Source: a virus
Virus record (IMG/VR): IMGVR_UViG_3300021957_003133
Span: 51,467 to 115,466 of that record
Length of the DNA: 64,000 bases
Direction: 5' to 3' (one strand)
Each line of letters begins with the position of its first letter. Within the stretch, counting starts at the first letter, position 1. The notes under the pieces are model-generated. The model searched no databases. It was not told the DNA's origin and was given only the letters and a program-made list of their open reading frames with translations. Shown here one piece after another: positions 55,719-62,302 of the stretch. Made by a program: the position numbers and the translations under genes.

Positions 55719-56573
55719 TTACTTCCTAAATATTGATACTACGATTGGGTATTCACCGTCACCCGCTATTAATTGTTCGTATGCTTTCTTACCTTGACGT
55801 TGTTCGTGATCACGCCATACTTCATCAATCACTGCATCTGGATCCTCACAGTAATCTTCGTCTGATTGACAATCATCAGTAAAGCCTTCAACGTGTACTA
55901 CCCAAGTGTTGCCTTTACTATCTTTAATCTCATCAACTGAAACGTCTTCTGGTGATCTTCCTTCAATCCACCTTTCTACTTCAGGTGGCAACGGCTTTTC
56001 TTCATCTTCATTTACTTGTTCATCCCAAGGTGTAACTAGTCCCCAACTGTCTGGATTTCTTTGTAGCGTATCTATGTTAATAAGACCATAGGGCTTAAAA
56101 TCTAAATCTATTAGATGACGTTCAAACCATAGTACTTCATCACCATAGCCTTCTGCGTTTTGTTCATCATTAGTAACATTAATAACTGCTGTTCCTTCGA
56201 CTTCTTTCTGTAGTTCCCATGCTTCTTCATCATCAATACCTAAGTAATCCATTACTTCATTGTCCATTGGTATTGGAACAGCACTAGGCTTAGGTAATCC
56301 ACCTCGTCTAATGTTATCAGCTTCTTGTTTACTAATGCCACGATACCAGCCAGCATCGTCCTCACCTTCTGCAACTACTTTTTTTAAATCGTGTTCAACA
56401 CCCTTAGATAAATCTTTTGTGTGATGCTTGTGTGGCAACGCAAATGTTTCACCGGTATCATCATTCTTATATACTTCGTGACTACCGTGTGCTCTTTCTT
56501 TATGAAAGTTATTCTTTTTTAATATCTTTTCTGCCTCACGATGTGACATTTCTTTAAATTCTTGATATCTCAT
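55719..56573 (-). CDS. HicA-like toxin domain fused to a possible ADP-ribosyltransferase-like domain
   Basis: 284 residues. After Met-Arg-Tyr-Gln-Glu-Phe-Lys-Glu, residues ~12-70 match the HicA mRNA-interferase pattern: Glu-Ala-Glu-Lys-Ile-Leu-Lys-Lys-Asn ... Gly-Ser-His-Glu-Val-Tyr-Lys ... Leu-Pro-His-Lys ... Asp-Leu-Ser-Lys-Gly. The catalytic-type His of Gly-Ser-His is present. Then Trp-Tyr-Arg-Gly-Ile-Ser ... Ile-Asn-Val-Thr-Asn-Asp ... Ala-Glu-Gly-Tyr resembles the Arg and STS regions of ADP-ribosyltransferases, weaker evidence. No HicB antitoxin is seen nearby. Confidence 0.6.
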   Translation of the reverse strand: MRYQEFKEMSHREAEKILKKNNFHKERAHGSHEVYKNDDTGETFALPHKHHTKDLSKGVEHDLKKVVAEGEDDAGWYRGISKQEADNIRRGGLPKPSAVPIPMDNEVMDYLGIDDEEAWELQKEVEGTAVINVTNDEQNAEGYGDEVLWFERHLIDLDFKPYGLINIDTLQRNPDSWGLVTPWDEQVNEDEEKPLPPEVERWIEGRSPEDVSVDEIKDSKGNTWVVHVEGFTDDCQSDEDYCEDPDAVIDEVWRDHEQRQGKKAYEQLIAGDGEYPIVVSIFRK

Positions 56574-57895
56574 TATGCTCTCTCCGGCTCCCCACCTACG
56601 TATCCTGTTACTGACATTGGATAACCATAACTATCTAACAGTTGGTTAATCGCTTTCTCATACTGTTCTTCAGCTAAACTACTCGTTTGAGCTTCATCTT
56701 CTATTCGTACCATACCTTTTAAGAATTTTTCTAATTTCTCAACTTCAGGCTCATTACTTAATTCCTCAGCCTTTTCAAAATCAACACTACTAACTGTAAG
56801 AACTGCTGATTCTGGTTCTTCGCCTAGTTCAGCATATGTTAAACCTAAACAATCATCACTTGTTGCGTCAAACCAACCGTAGGCTATGTATTCTGTACCT
56901 GCTAGATTTGCCCAACTGTTGCCTTTCATCATGTTCTTTTCAACTAACATGTCAATGGTACTACGACTAATCTCCCAGGTGTCTAATGAAGTTCCAGGTT
57001 GATTTAGACTTAGAGTATACATATCACCGTGCATTACACGATTATTAATTATCTTTGCATCAGTCTCTTTTTTCCACTCAGCATAATCTTCATCAGTCAT
57101 TAGTGCTGGTATAGTTTTACGTTTAGCCCAATCAGTTATTGTTTTAATATTACGTATTGAAGGATACTGTTCTAGTACCTTGTACATATCTACTTCACGA
57201 TCTTGCTCGTCCATAAACTGTCCACTTTGGAAATGGAACTGATACTTTTCACCCTCATACTTGGGTTTAGTAGGCATTATGATATACATGTCGCCCATCT
57301 TGTGATACTGATCAAACATATTGTTACTACGTGCCGCAGTACACCATTTAGTACCTTGCCCATAATAACAAGCCGCCGCTTTGTCTTTAGGCACTATAAC
57401 TCTAATCTCACTGTCACGATATATTTCACGACTGCTACCTCTGTCTGTAACAGGTGCTTCTAAGTCTTCTTCACTGTAATCTGCCATTGCTGTTAATAGA
57501 TTAACAGGCTGTTTCATTTGATTAATGTCTTTGTGTTCAGGCTTTAGTTTCTTTCTTAACTTGAGAGTCACATACTTTTCTAGTGCATCTCTCATTTTAC
57601 TCTTAATGTCTTCTAATGGAATAATTTCTTTTGAATACATACGGGCCAACCATTGACTGTATTCTTTATTTTTTGTAGGATCTCCCATTTCAATCTGAGT
57701 AAACACTTTGTTTAATAAATCTTGTTTGTCGTTAGGATGTAGTTCTTTCCAACTACCGCTACGTGAGTGTAAGTTCCATATATCTAAATCGGCACGAGGT
57801 TGCTTATCTCTCTGTAGTGCTTGTATGATTTTTTCACCATGCACCTGCTGAGTTTTTTCTCTGGAGTACTCTAAGATAAATTGTTTTGCTCTCAT
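56573..57895 (-). CDS. Cargo-type protein with Trp-Cys-Thr domain, paralogue of the gene at 54500
   Basis: 440 residues, starting Met-Arg-Ala-Lys-Gln-Phe-Ile-Leu-Glu-Tyr. The central domain has Ala-Cys-Tyr-Tyr-Gly-Gln-Gly-Thr-Lys-Trp-Cys-Thr-Ala-Ala, Met-Phe-Asp-Gln-Tyr, Glu-Lys-Tyr-Gln-Phe-His and Phe-Met-Asp-Glu-Gln-Asp. The flanks (helical N-terminal part, Leu/Glu-rich C-terminal part) differ from the paralogue. It overlaps its neighbours by 1-4 bp. A conserved Trp-Cys-Thr-Ala core suggests an enzymatic Cys, but this is inference. Confidence 0.7.
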   Translation of the reverse strand: MRAKQFILEYSREKTQQVHGEKIIQALQRDKQPRADLDIWNLHSRSGSWKELHPNDKQDLLNKVFTQIEMGDPTKNKEYSQWLARMYSKEIIPLEDIKSKMRDALEKYVTLKLRKKLKPEHKDINQMKQPVNLLTAMADYSEEDLEAPVTDRGSSREIYRDSEIRVIVPKDKAAACYYGQGTKWCTAARSNNMFDQYHKMGDMYIIMPTKPKYEGEKYQFHFQSGQFMDEQDREVDMYKVLEQYPSIRNIKTITDWAKRKTIPALMTDEDYAEWKKETDAKIINNRVMHGDMYTLSLNQPGTSLDTWEISRSTIDMLVEKNMMKGNSWANLAGTEYIAYGWFDATSDDCLGLTYAELGEEPESAVLTVSSVDFEKAEELSNEPEVEKLEKFLKGMVRIEDEAQTSSLAEEQYEKAINQLLDSYGYPMSVTGYVGGEPERA

Positions 57896-58626
57896 TTTTT
57901 AAATATATTTCCTTTTGTATCTTCGGCTATAACATGTACTTTGCCGTCGTATTTAAATTTTATATATGGATCCTGTGATATAGATATCTTAGTATCTGCT
58001 TGCATAATAATATATTCTTCTTCGTCAACCCAAGTAATAGTTTTAATAATCCATTCTGGTATATAACCGCCTGACTCTAAATCTTTCTGTAGTCCACTAA
58101 ACATTGGATGTTTAATTCTAGTTGTTTTATAACCTTCTTTATCTTTAAACAATATCTTACCTAGGTCTTTTGTCAATGCCGGATCATGTACATCCATGTA
58201 ACCTGAACAACCACCACTAGCTCTAATACCAGTTTTGTGTGTAAACAAGTCACCCATAGCTGTTTCTCCAACTATACGAACATAACTATCTGTTTCCATT
58301 CTAACACGTGTTGATATTTCAGTGTTTTGTGTTCTGTCTGTTAATTTAAATGTTGCTACATGTTGTACTGGATTAGCATCAATGACCAAGTAAAGTTTAA
58401 CAAAACGATCAGTATTAACAGTAATAGTTACAGGTACCTGAGCACCACTGGCCGCTCTTTTAGGACCCGATATTGTTAACTCATCATTTTTATCTAGTTC
58501 AACTGCTGTTCTAACACCAAACATTCTTTCTTGTATGTAAGGCCATAGATCAGGATTAAAATGTTTGTCGTCATACGCAAACACCTGACTTGTAAACAAC
58601 ATTAACGCTATTAGTAATAGTTTCAT
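57892..58626 (-). CDS. SoxYZ-like carrier protein, quinoprotein-dehydrogenase-associated type
   Basis: 244 residues from ATG 58626, right after the upstream stop. Signal peptide 1-17 (ending Val-Phe-Ala). A SoxY-like beta-sandwich contains Val-Pro-Val-Thr-Ile and Leu-Tyr-Leu-Val-Ile-Asp-Ala-Asn-Pro, and its carrier swinging arm is Ala-Ser-Gly-Gly-Cys140-Ser-Gly. A SoxZ-like domain follows (His-Pro-Met ... Ile-Pro-Glu-Trp-Ile-Ile). Fused SoxYZ carriers of this kind accompany PQQ-dependent dehydrogenases in the periplasm. Role in infection unknown. Confidence 0.8.
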   Translation of the reverse strand: MKLLLIALMLFTSQVFAYDDKHFNPDLWPYIQERMFGVRTAVELDKNDELTISGPKRAASGAQVPVTITVNTDRFVKLYLVIDANPVQHVATFKLTDRTQNTEISTRVRMETDSYVRIVGETAMGDLFTHKTGIRASGGCSGYMDVHDPALTKDLGKILFKDKEGYKTTRIKHPMFSGLQKDLESGGYIPEWIIKTITWVDEEEYIIMQADTKISISQDPYIKFKYDGKVHVIAEDTKGNIFKK

Positions 58627-58627
58627 A

Positions 58628-58963
58628 TTATGACTTTGCCTTATCAAATAGCATGGCTAATATCATAGCACCAATACCTGTGACTAATGCTTCTGTCCAC
58701 CACGCACCAAAGTGACTAGATACAAAGATTAAATCAGCGCCTGCTGTTGCAACTCCTGTAAGCCAAACTATAGTCCATTTGTTATCCAATTTTGGTATAA
58801 AACTTGCTAATAGGACAACTAGTCCTGCTATTGCTCCTGTCTTAGAAGCAACTCCAGCATGATATAAACTTAGTACACTCAAGTCACCTTGAACCATACA
58901 AACCATACAAGCTGTCCAAGCTTCACTAAACTTTTGAAACCATAGCTTAAATTTAATTTTCAT
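58628..58963 (-). CDS. Multi-span membrane protein
   Basis: 111 residues with about four hydrophobic segments (residues ~15-35, 43-58, 64-82, 88-105). TAAGGAG precedes the ATG. It is coupled to the SoxYZ-like gene by a 1-bp gap. No family recognised; a partner of the carrier or a membrane component of virion release are alternatives. Confidence 0.65.
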   Translation of the reverse strand: MKIKFKLWFQKFSEAWTACMVCMVQGDLSVLSLYHAGVASKTGAIAGLVVLLASFIPKLDNKWTIVWLTGVATAGADLIFVSSHFGAWWTEALVTGIGAMILAMLFDKAKS

Positions 58964-58966
58964 ATG

Positions 58967-59338
58967 TTACTCCTTAACAGGATAGTATGCTGGTATTTGT
59001 TGCATACCTAACTGTTTTGCTTTAAAAGCACGGTGGTTCCCATCTATTATAACACCATTATGGTCAATTACAATAGGTCTTGCTAGTATTTCTTCTTTAC
59101 TGATTCTATCAATTGTGTCATCATCAAAGTCTTGTATACGATTATATGGATCCGATGTTTCATCATCATCATAGTCTTTTACTTTGACCATTGACATAGG
59201 TACTCGATCCATGTCCCAATCTGGATGATCAGTTACTGCGTGATCTAAATGATCTGACCAATCGTGATGTTGTTGCTTAACGTATTTTAAAACATCAGTA
59301 TTCAGATAACTTTCAATTATGAACTCAGTTGCTCGCAT
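58967..59338 (-). CDS. ParB-like nuclease-domain protein with capsid-targeting-like N-terminus
   Basis: 123 residues. Met-Arg-Ala-Thr-Glu-Phe-Ile-Ile-Glu-Ser gives the Ile-Ile-Glu site. The C-terminal half has Ala-Arg-Pro-Ile-Val-Ile-Asp ... Val-Ile-Ile-Asp-Gly99-Asn-His-Arg102-Ala-Phe-Lys-Ala, the GxxR signature of ParB/Srx-fold proteins (which use CTP or ATP or act as nucleases). The size is only the core domain. Likely packaged; target unknown. Confidence 0.7.
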   Translation of the reverse strand: MRATEFIIESYLNTDVLKYVKQQHHDWSDHLDHAVTDHPDWDMDRVPMSMVKVKDYDDDETSDPYNRIQDFDDDTIDRISKEEILARPIVIDHNGVIIDGNHRAFKAKQLGMQQIPAYYPVKE

Positions 59339-59676
59339 TATATCGTTTTATCCTTGAGCATATCTTTTACTATTGGGTACGTCTTACTCTGATTTGGCAT
59401 ACCTTGTAAAAATCTTAATATATTATTAAACTCCACTCTTGCTTCTTCTTTCATTCCTGCACTGCTTAATTCTTTGATATTTTTTATTGCTCGAAATATG
59501 CTTAAAGCTATACCACCAGCTTTTTTAGCTTGCTCTTGAGATTGTGGTTCAGATTTTTGCATTGGATTATCTGTCATCGATGCCATAGCTGGATCGTACG
59601 TCAATGCGGCTAACAAAGCGGCTATTGCCGCATTAGTTCTTATACCTTCGTTTACTATGATTTCTTCAGCTTTCAT
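59338..59676 (-). CDS. Small cargo-type protein
   Basis: 112 residues from ATG 59676. Met-Lys-Ala-Glu-Glu-Ile-Ile-Val-Asn-Glu-Gly fits the shared N-terminus. The rest is helical with an Ala-Ala-Ile-Ala-Ala-Leu-Leu-Ala-Ala-Leu segment. The start is 6 nt after a promoter -10 box and lacks Shine-Dalgarno; an in-frame GTG 15 bp upstream is the alternative. Function unknown. Confidence 0.6.
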   Translation of the reverse strand: MKAEEIIVNEGIRTNAAIAALLAALTYDPAMASMTDNPMQKSEPQSQEQAKKAGGIALSIFRAIKNIKELSSAGMKEEARVEFNNILRFLQGMPNQSKTYPIVKDMLKDKTI

Positions 59677-59682
59677 AACTTT

Positions 59683-59711
59683 ATTATACACTCTTTGTTA
59701 ATATTTGTCTA
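59683..59711 (-). promoter_or_regulatory. Sigma70-type promoter, likely leaderless
   Basis: TAGACA (59706-59711), 17-bp spacer, perfect TATAAT (59683-59688), 6 nt before the ATG at 59676. The -35 box has one mismatch and lies in the upstream coding end. Confidence 0.55.
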
Positions 59712-60418
59712 AACCATTCACCAGTACCAGGCAAACATGCTCGATCCTCTGGAAGTACCAGTTGTGCTTTTTCAAATGATTCTTTAGCATCCTTAACTAA
59801 TTGTTCATAGTTAGGATCGTTTTTAATTTTCCTAATAATACTTTCAACTGATTGCATATCTTTCACAGTACCACCTAAAAGTTTATCTGCTATTTCTTGA
59901 GGGTCTTTAGTAATTACCTCATTACTGGCACGGCTTATTAAGCCATACTTTTGACTCCATTTTAATCCGTAGAACTTAGCAATACTTGATAATAAAATAT
60001 GTCTATGCAATCCCTTATAAGGCGACCCTTCCGGAGAACCTGTTAGACTAAATTTCTGCCATTCTGGATCACCAAACATAAAGTCTACTTGTACGTAACC
60101 ATTAGCTTCATCGCCTAAGATAGGTGCTTTATAATGTACTGAGTCTCCACTCTTACGTAGGTCTTCTGCTTTAACTTTCTTACCTAGCAATTGATTAATT
60201 AGTGTTTGCTTATCTATTTTGGTTTCATCAACACCTAGATCCAAATCACCTGATGTTTCCTTGCGTCCAGTTGATCCTAACATGTTGTCTACAAGATTGA
60301 GTCCTGTTAATCGTTCTAACCACTGTACTGTAGGAACAACATTATCACGTGTAATACGTTGTGTTAAAGGTTCACCCTTTTCATTTTTAAAAACATTACC
60401 GCCTTCTAGTAATATCAT
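59684..60418 (-). CDS. Nucleotidyltransferase-fold protein
   Basis: 244 residues. Gly48-Ser49-Thr-Gly-Arg-Lys-Glu-Thr-Ser-Gly-Asp58-Leu-Asp60-Leu is the GS...DxD signature of the polymerase-beta-type nucleotidyltransferase fold, and Val-Gln-Val-Asp-Phe-Met supplies the third Asp. It begins Met-Ile-Leu-Leu-Glu-Gly, which has a Leu-Leu-Glu site but a shorter targeting-like segment. Likely transfers NMP to an unknown acceptor, possibly an RNA or protein of the host. Confidence 0.7.
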   Translation of the reverse strand: MILLEGGNVFKNEKGEPLTQRITRDNVVPTVQWLERLTGLNLVDNMLGSTGRKETSGDLDLGVDETKIDKQTLINQLLGKKVKAEDLRKSGDSVHYKAPILGDEANGYVQVDFMFGDPEWQKFSLTGSPEGSPYKGLHRHILLSSIAKFYGLKWSQKYGLISRASNEVITKDPQEIADKLLGGTVKDMQSVESIIRKIKNDPNYEQLVKDAKESFEKAQLVLPEDRACLPGTGEWFRQILTKSV

Positions 60419-61386
60419 TTTTTCGTCCTTTTACTAACGTATTTTGCATGCGGAACTTTAAGATTCTTTTTACCGTACACTTTACCAATTTTATGTCTAT
60501 AACTTAGATTGTTTGGATCTAATCCATAAAAATGATCCATTGATTCATCCATTTCTTTAATCACATACTGCTCGTCCCACATTTTGTTCAATGTTCTTTC
60601 AGGATACTTAGTTTCCGCATTAGGATCGAATTGACTAGCACTTGGATCCAGCACAGTTGTTCCCATCTTAACTACATAGTGTTTCCAATATTTTTTAGGT
60701 ATTTCTTTCCATCGCTCATCTGCTTTACTGTCATCACCTTGATAACCTGCTACCTGTATCAGTTTAGCATCTAGTCCTTTTTGTTTAGCACGAGTGTATA
60801 ATTGTTCAGCATAGTCGTAGCACTTGTTGAACTCATCTTCTTTTAATGCAACTGTGCTATATGCTTGATCTAACTGATCTTTAACTATTTGTAGACTGTC
60901 CTCATCAGCTTGATATTTAATTCCAATACCACCAGCTTTCCTCCAGGCATCTATGTTTGTTCCTTTGTCATCTATTAGTATGTTAGGTGTCTGCCCATTG
61001 GTTGCAAATTGTGCCTTATTGCTAGTAATCTGTATTGTTTGAGGTTGAGGGTTAAGATGTTCTTTGATCCAAATCTTTTTCCATTTTTCACTGTTAGCAT
61101 AGTCGTTACGCAATGGAGAACTACAAATACTGTAACTGCCGGCATAACTGATTGCAAGATTTACTAATTGGTCTGCTGTAGGGAATTTAGGTAGTCTAGC
61201 AAAGAAGTCCGTTCCTATTAGGCTATCTAATATCGGATCAACTTTGGCCGCTGGTATGTCTCTATATGATTCTACATCTGCTAGTTTAGCGTACTCAGCA
61301 AAAAAGTTCGCAAGAACACCATCCATATCTAGATAGATTATAGTGTCCTTAGTTGCTTTAATTTTTACTAGTTCACTTGCTCTCAT
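60415..61386 (-). CDS. HAD-type phosphatase fused to a papain-like domain
   Basis: 323 residues. Ile-Tyr-Leu-Asp20-Met-Asp22-Gly-Val-Leu is HAD motif I, and Ile-Leu-Ile-Asp139-Asp140 is motif IV. The second domain has Asn-Lys-Cys189-Tyr-Asp-Tyr-Ala, Trp-Lys-His236-Tyr-Val-Val and Val-Leu-Asp247-Pro-Ser-Ala, a Cys-His-Asp arrangement seen in papain/transglutaminase folds. Met-Arg-Ala-Ser-Glu-Leu-Val-Lys at the start is a weak version of the shared N-terminus. ATG 6 nt after a late octamer; no Shine-Dalgarno. Confidence 0.7.
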   Translation of the reverse strand: MRASELVKIKATKDTIIYLDMDGVLANFFAEYAKLADVESYRDIPAAKVDPILDSLIGTDFFARLPKFPTADQLVNLAISYAGSYSICSSPLRNDYANSEKWKKIWIKEHLNPQPQTIQITSNKAQFATNGQTPNILIDDKGTNIDAWRKAGGIGIKYQADEDSLQIVKDQLDQAYSTVALKEDEFNKCYDYAEQLYTRAKQKGLDAKLIQVAGYQGDDSKADERWKEIPKKYWKHYVVKMGTTVLDPSASQFDPNAETKYPERTLNKMWDEQYVIKEMDESMDHFYGLDPNNLSYRHKIGKVYGKKNLKVPHAKYVSKRTKK

Positions 61387-61392
61387 AACTAG

Positions 61393-61400
61393 TATTTATC
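61393..61400 (-). promoter_or_regulatory. T4-type late promoter octamer (GATAAATA)
   Basis: GATAAATA, CTAGTT, then the ATG at 61386, with no ribosome binding site. It would drive the cargo cassette from its upstream end. Confidence 0.6.
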
Positions 61401-61410
61401 GTGGTTTGAA

Positions 61411-61779
61411 CTATCCGGCTTGTCTAGTGAGATAGTTAATTCTGGTTTTTGTTGGTCTGAAAAACTCATCAACAGTATCATTCACAGTCTCAACATCAAA
61501 CTGTTTACACGAAAATACGTCTAGATATAGGTCACCAGTCGAATCAATAAAGTGAGCTACGATAGTTGATGTAACAATAATCTGTACAGCAGTTAGTCCA
61601 GCTTTATCTGGAAATTCTGCCGCGGTGTATTCTATGTGTGTATCGCCGATAGGTTTCATATCAATACGTACCAATAACGCATCAATAAAGTCTTTAACTA
61701 CTGTAGCATCTTTGATATTATCTCGATTGCAATCGTGGCAATCTAAAGTGAGGTGATACCCCCAATACAATGAACTCAT
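61411..61779 (-). CDS. SpeD-like S-adenosylmethionine decarboxylase
   Basis: 122 residues, the size of prokaryotic SpeD. Ser71, His76 and Cys91 have exactly the +5 and +20 spacing of the pyruvoyl Ser, His and Cys of prokaryotic AdoMet decarboxylase (Ser63/His68/Cys83 in Thermotoga). The residue before Ser is Thr, not Glu, so self-processing may differ. Leu-Tyr-Leu-Asp-Val-Phe-Ser-Cys is typical. It would make decarboxylated SAM for polyamines. AGGAG precedes the start. Confidence 0.75.
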   Translation of the reverse strand: MSSLYWGYHLTLDCHDCNRDNIKDATVVKDFIDALLVRIDMKPIGDTHIEYTAAEFPDKAGLTAVQIIVTSTIVAHFIDSTGDLYLDVFSCKQFDVETVNDTVDEFFRPTKTRINYLTRQAG

Positions 61780-61805
61780 TGAACTCTCCTAATTGAAATA
61801 TTATA

Positions 61806-62261
61806 TTACTTACCTTCCATTAGTTTAACAGCTTTGTTATACGCTGTCAAGTTAATGGCGCCTTCACGCAAAAGTTTTTCTCTATTAACTAAATGTTTTG
61901 CTTCAACTTCATCTTTTGATCCACCAAAGTATGCTACACAATGTCCTGATTCAATCATTACATCTGTTGCCATTTTGCCGTCATTGGTTATAAAGTCACC
62001 TAATATACGTCCAAACTTACCTTTGGCATCATACTTCTTACATTTTAGAACTGATTTTTTACCTAGCAATGATTTAAGTTTATCCTTTGCGGCTAACCCA
62101 AATACTTTTTCTACTTTGTCTCTTGTGCGACTTTCTGGTGTGTCAATGCCCATTATGCGAACACGTTCTTTAACTAATACTACGCCAAAGCCTAGGTCAA
62201 TGTCTACATCGACAGTGTCGCCATCTACTACTCTTTTAATTGTTACTGCATATTCGTACAT
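61806..62261 (-). CDS. Thermonuclease-type (SNase-like) nuclease
   Basis: 151 residues. Val-Val-Asp-Gly-Asp-Thr-Val-Asp, then Val-Arg-Ile-Met-Gly-Ile-Asp-Thr-Pro-Glu-Ser-Arg and Gly-Arg-Ile-Leu-Gly-Asp form the SNase active-site set (Asp, Arg, Glu, Arg). No signal peptide, so it acts inside the cell, probably on host nucleic acid. A late octamer lies 33 bp upstream. Confidence 0.88.
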   Translation of the reverse strand: MYEYAVTIKRVVDGDTVDVDIDLGFGVVLVKERVRIMGIDTPESRTRDKVEKVFGLAAKDKLKSLLGKKSVLKCKKYDAKGKFGRILGDFITNDGKMATDVMIESGHCVAYFGGSKDEVEAKHLVNREKLLREGAINLTAYNKAVKLMEGK

Positions 62262-62294
62262 GTTTAATCATCCCCAGTTTAACTGTTAATGATA

Positions 62295-62302
62295 TATTTA
62301 TA
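62295..62302 (-). promoter_or_regulatory. T4-type late promoter octamer (TATAAATA, exact)
   Basis: Perfect T4 late consensus TATAAATA on the minus strand, 33 bp before the nuclease ATG and directly after the stop of the upstream gene. Confidence 0.65.

Noticed and set aside
61780-61805. TATAAT-like box before the SpeD-like gene side of the nuclease gene
   Set aside because: No acceptable -35 box at 16-18 bp; AT-rich background can explain it.
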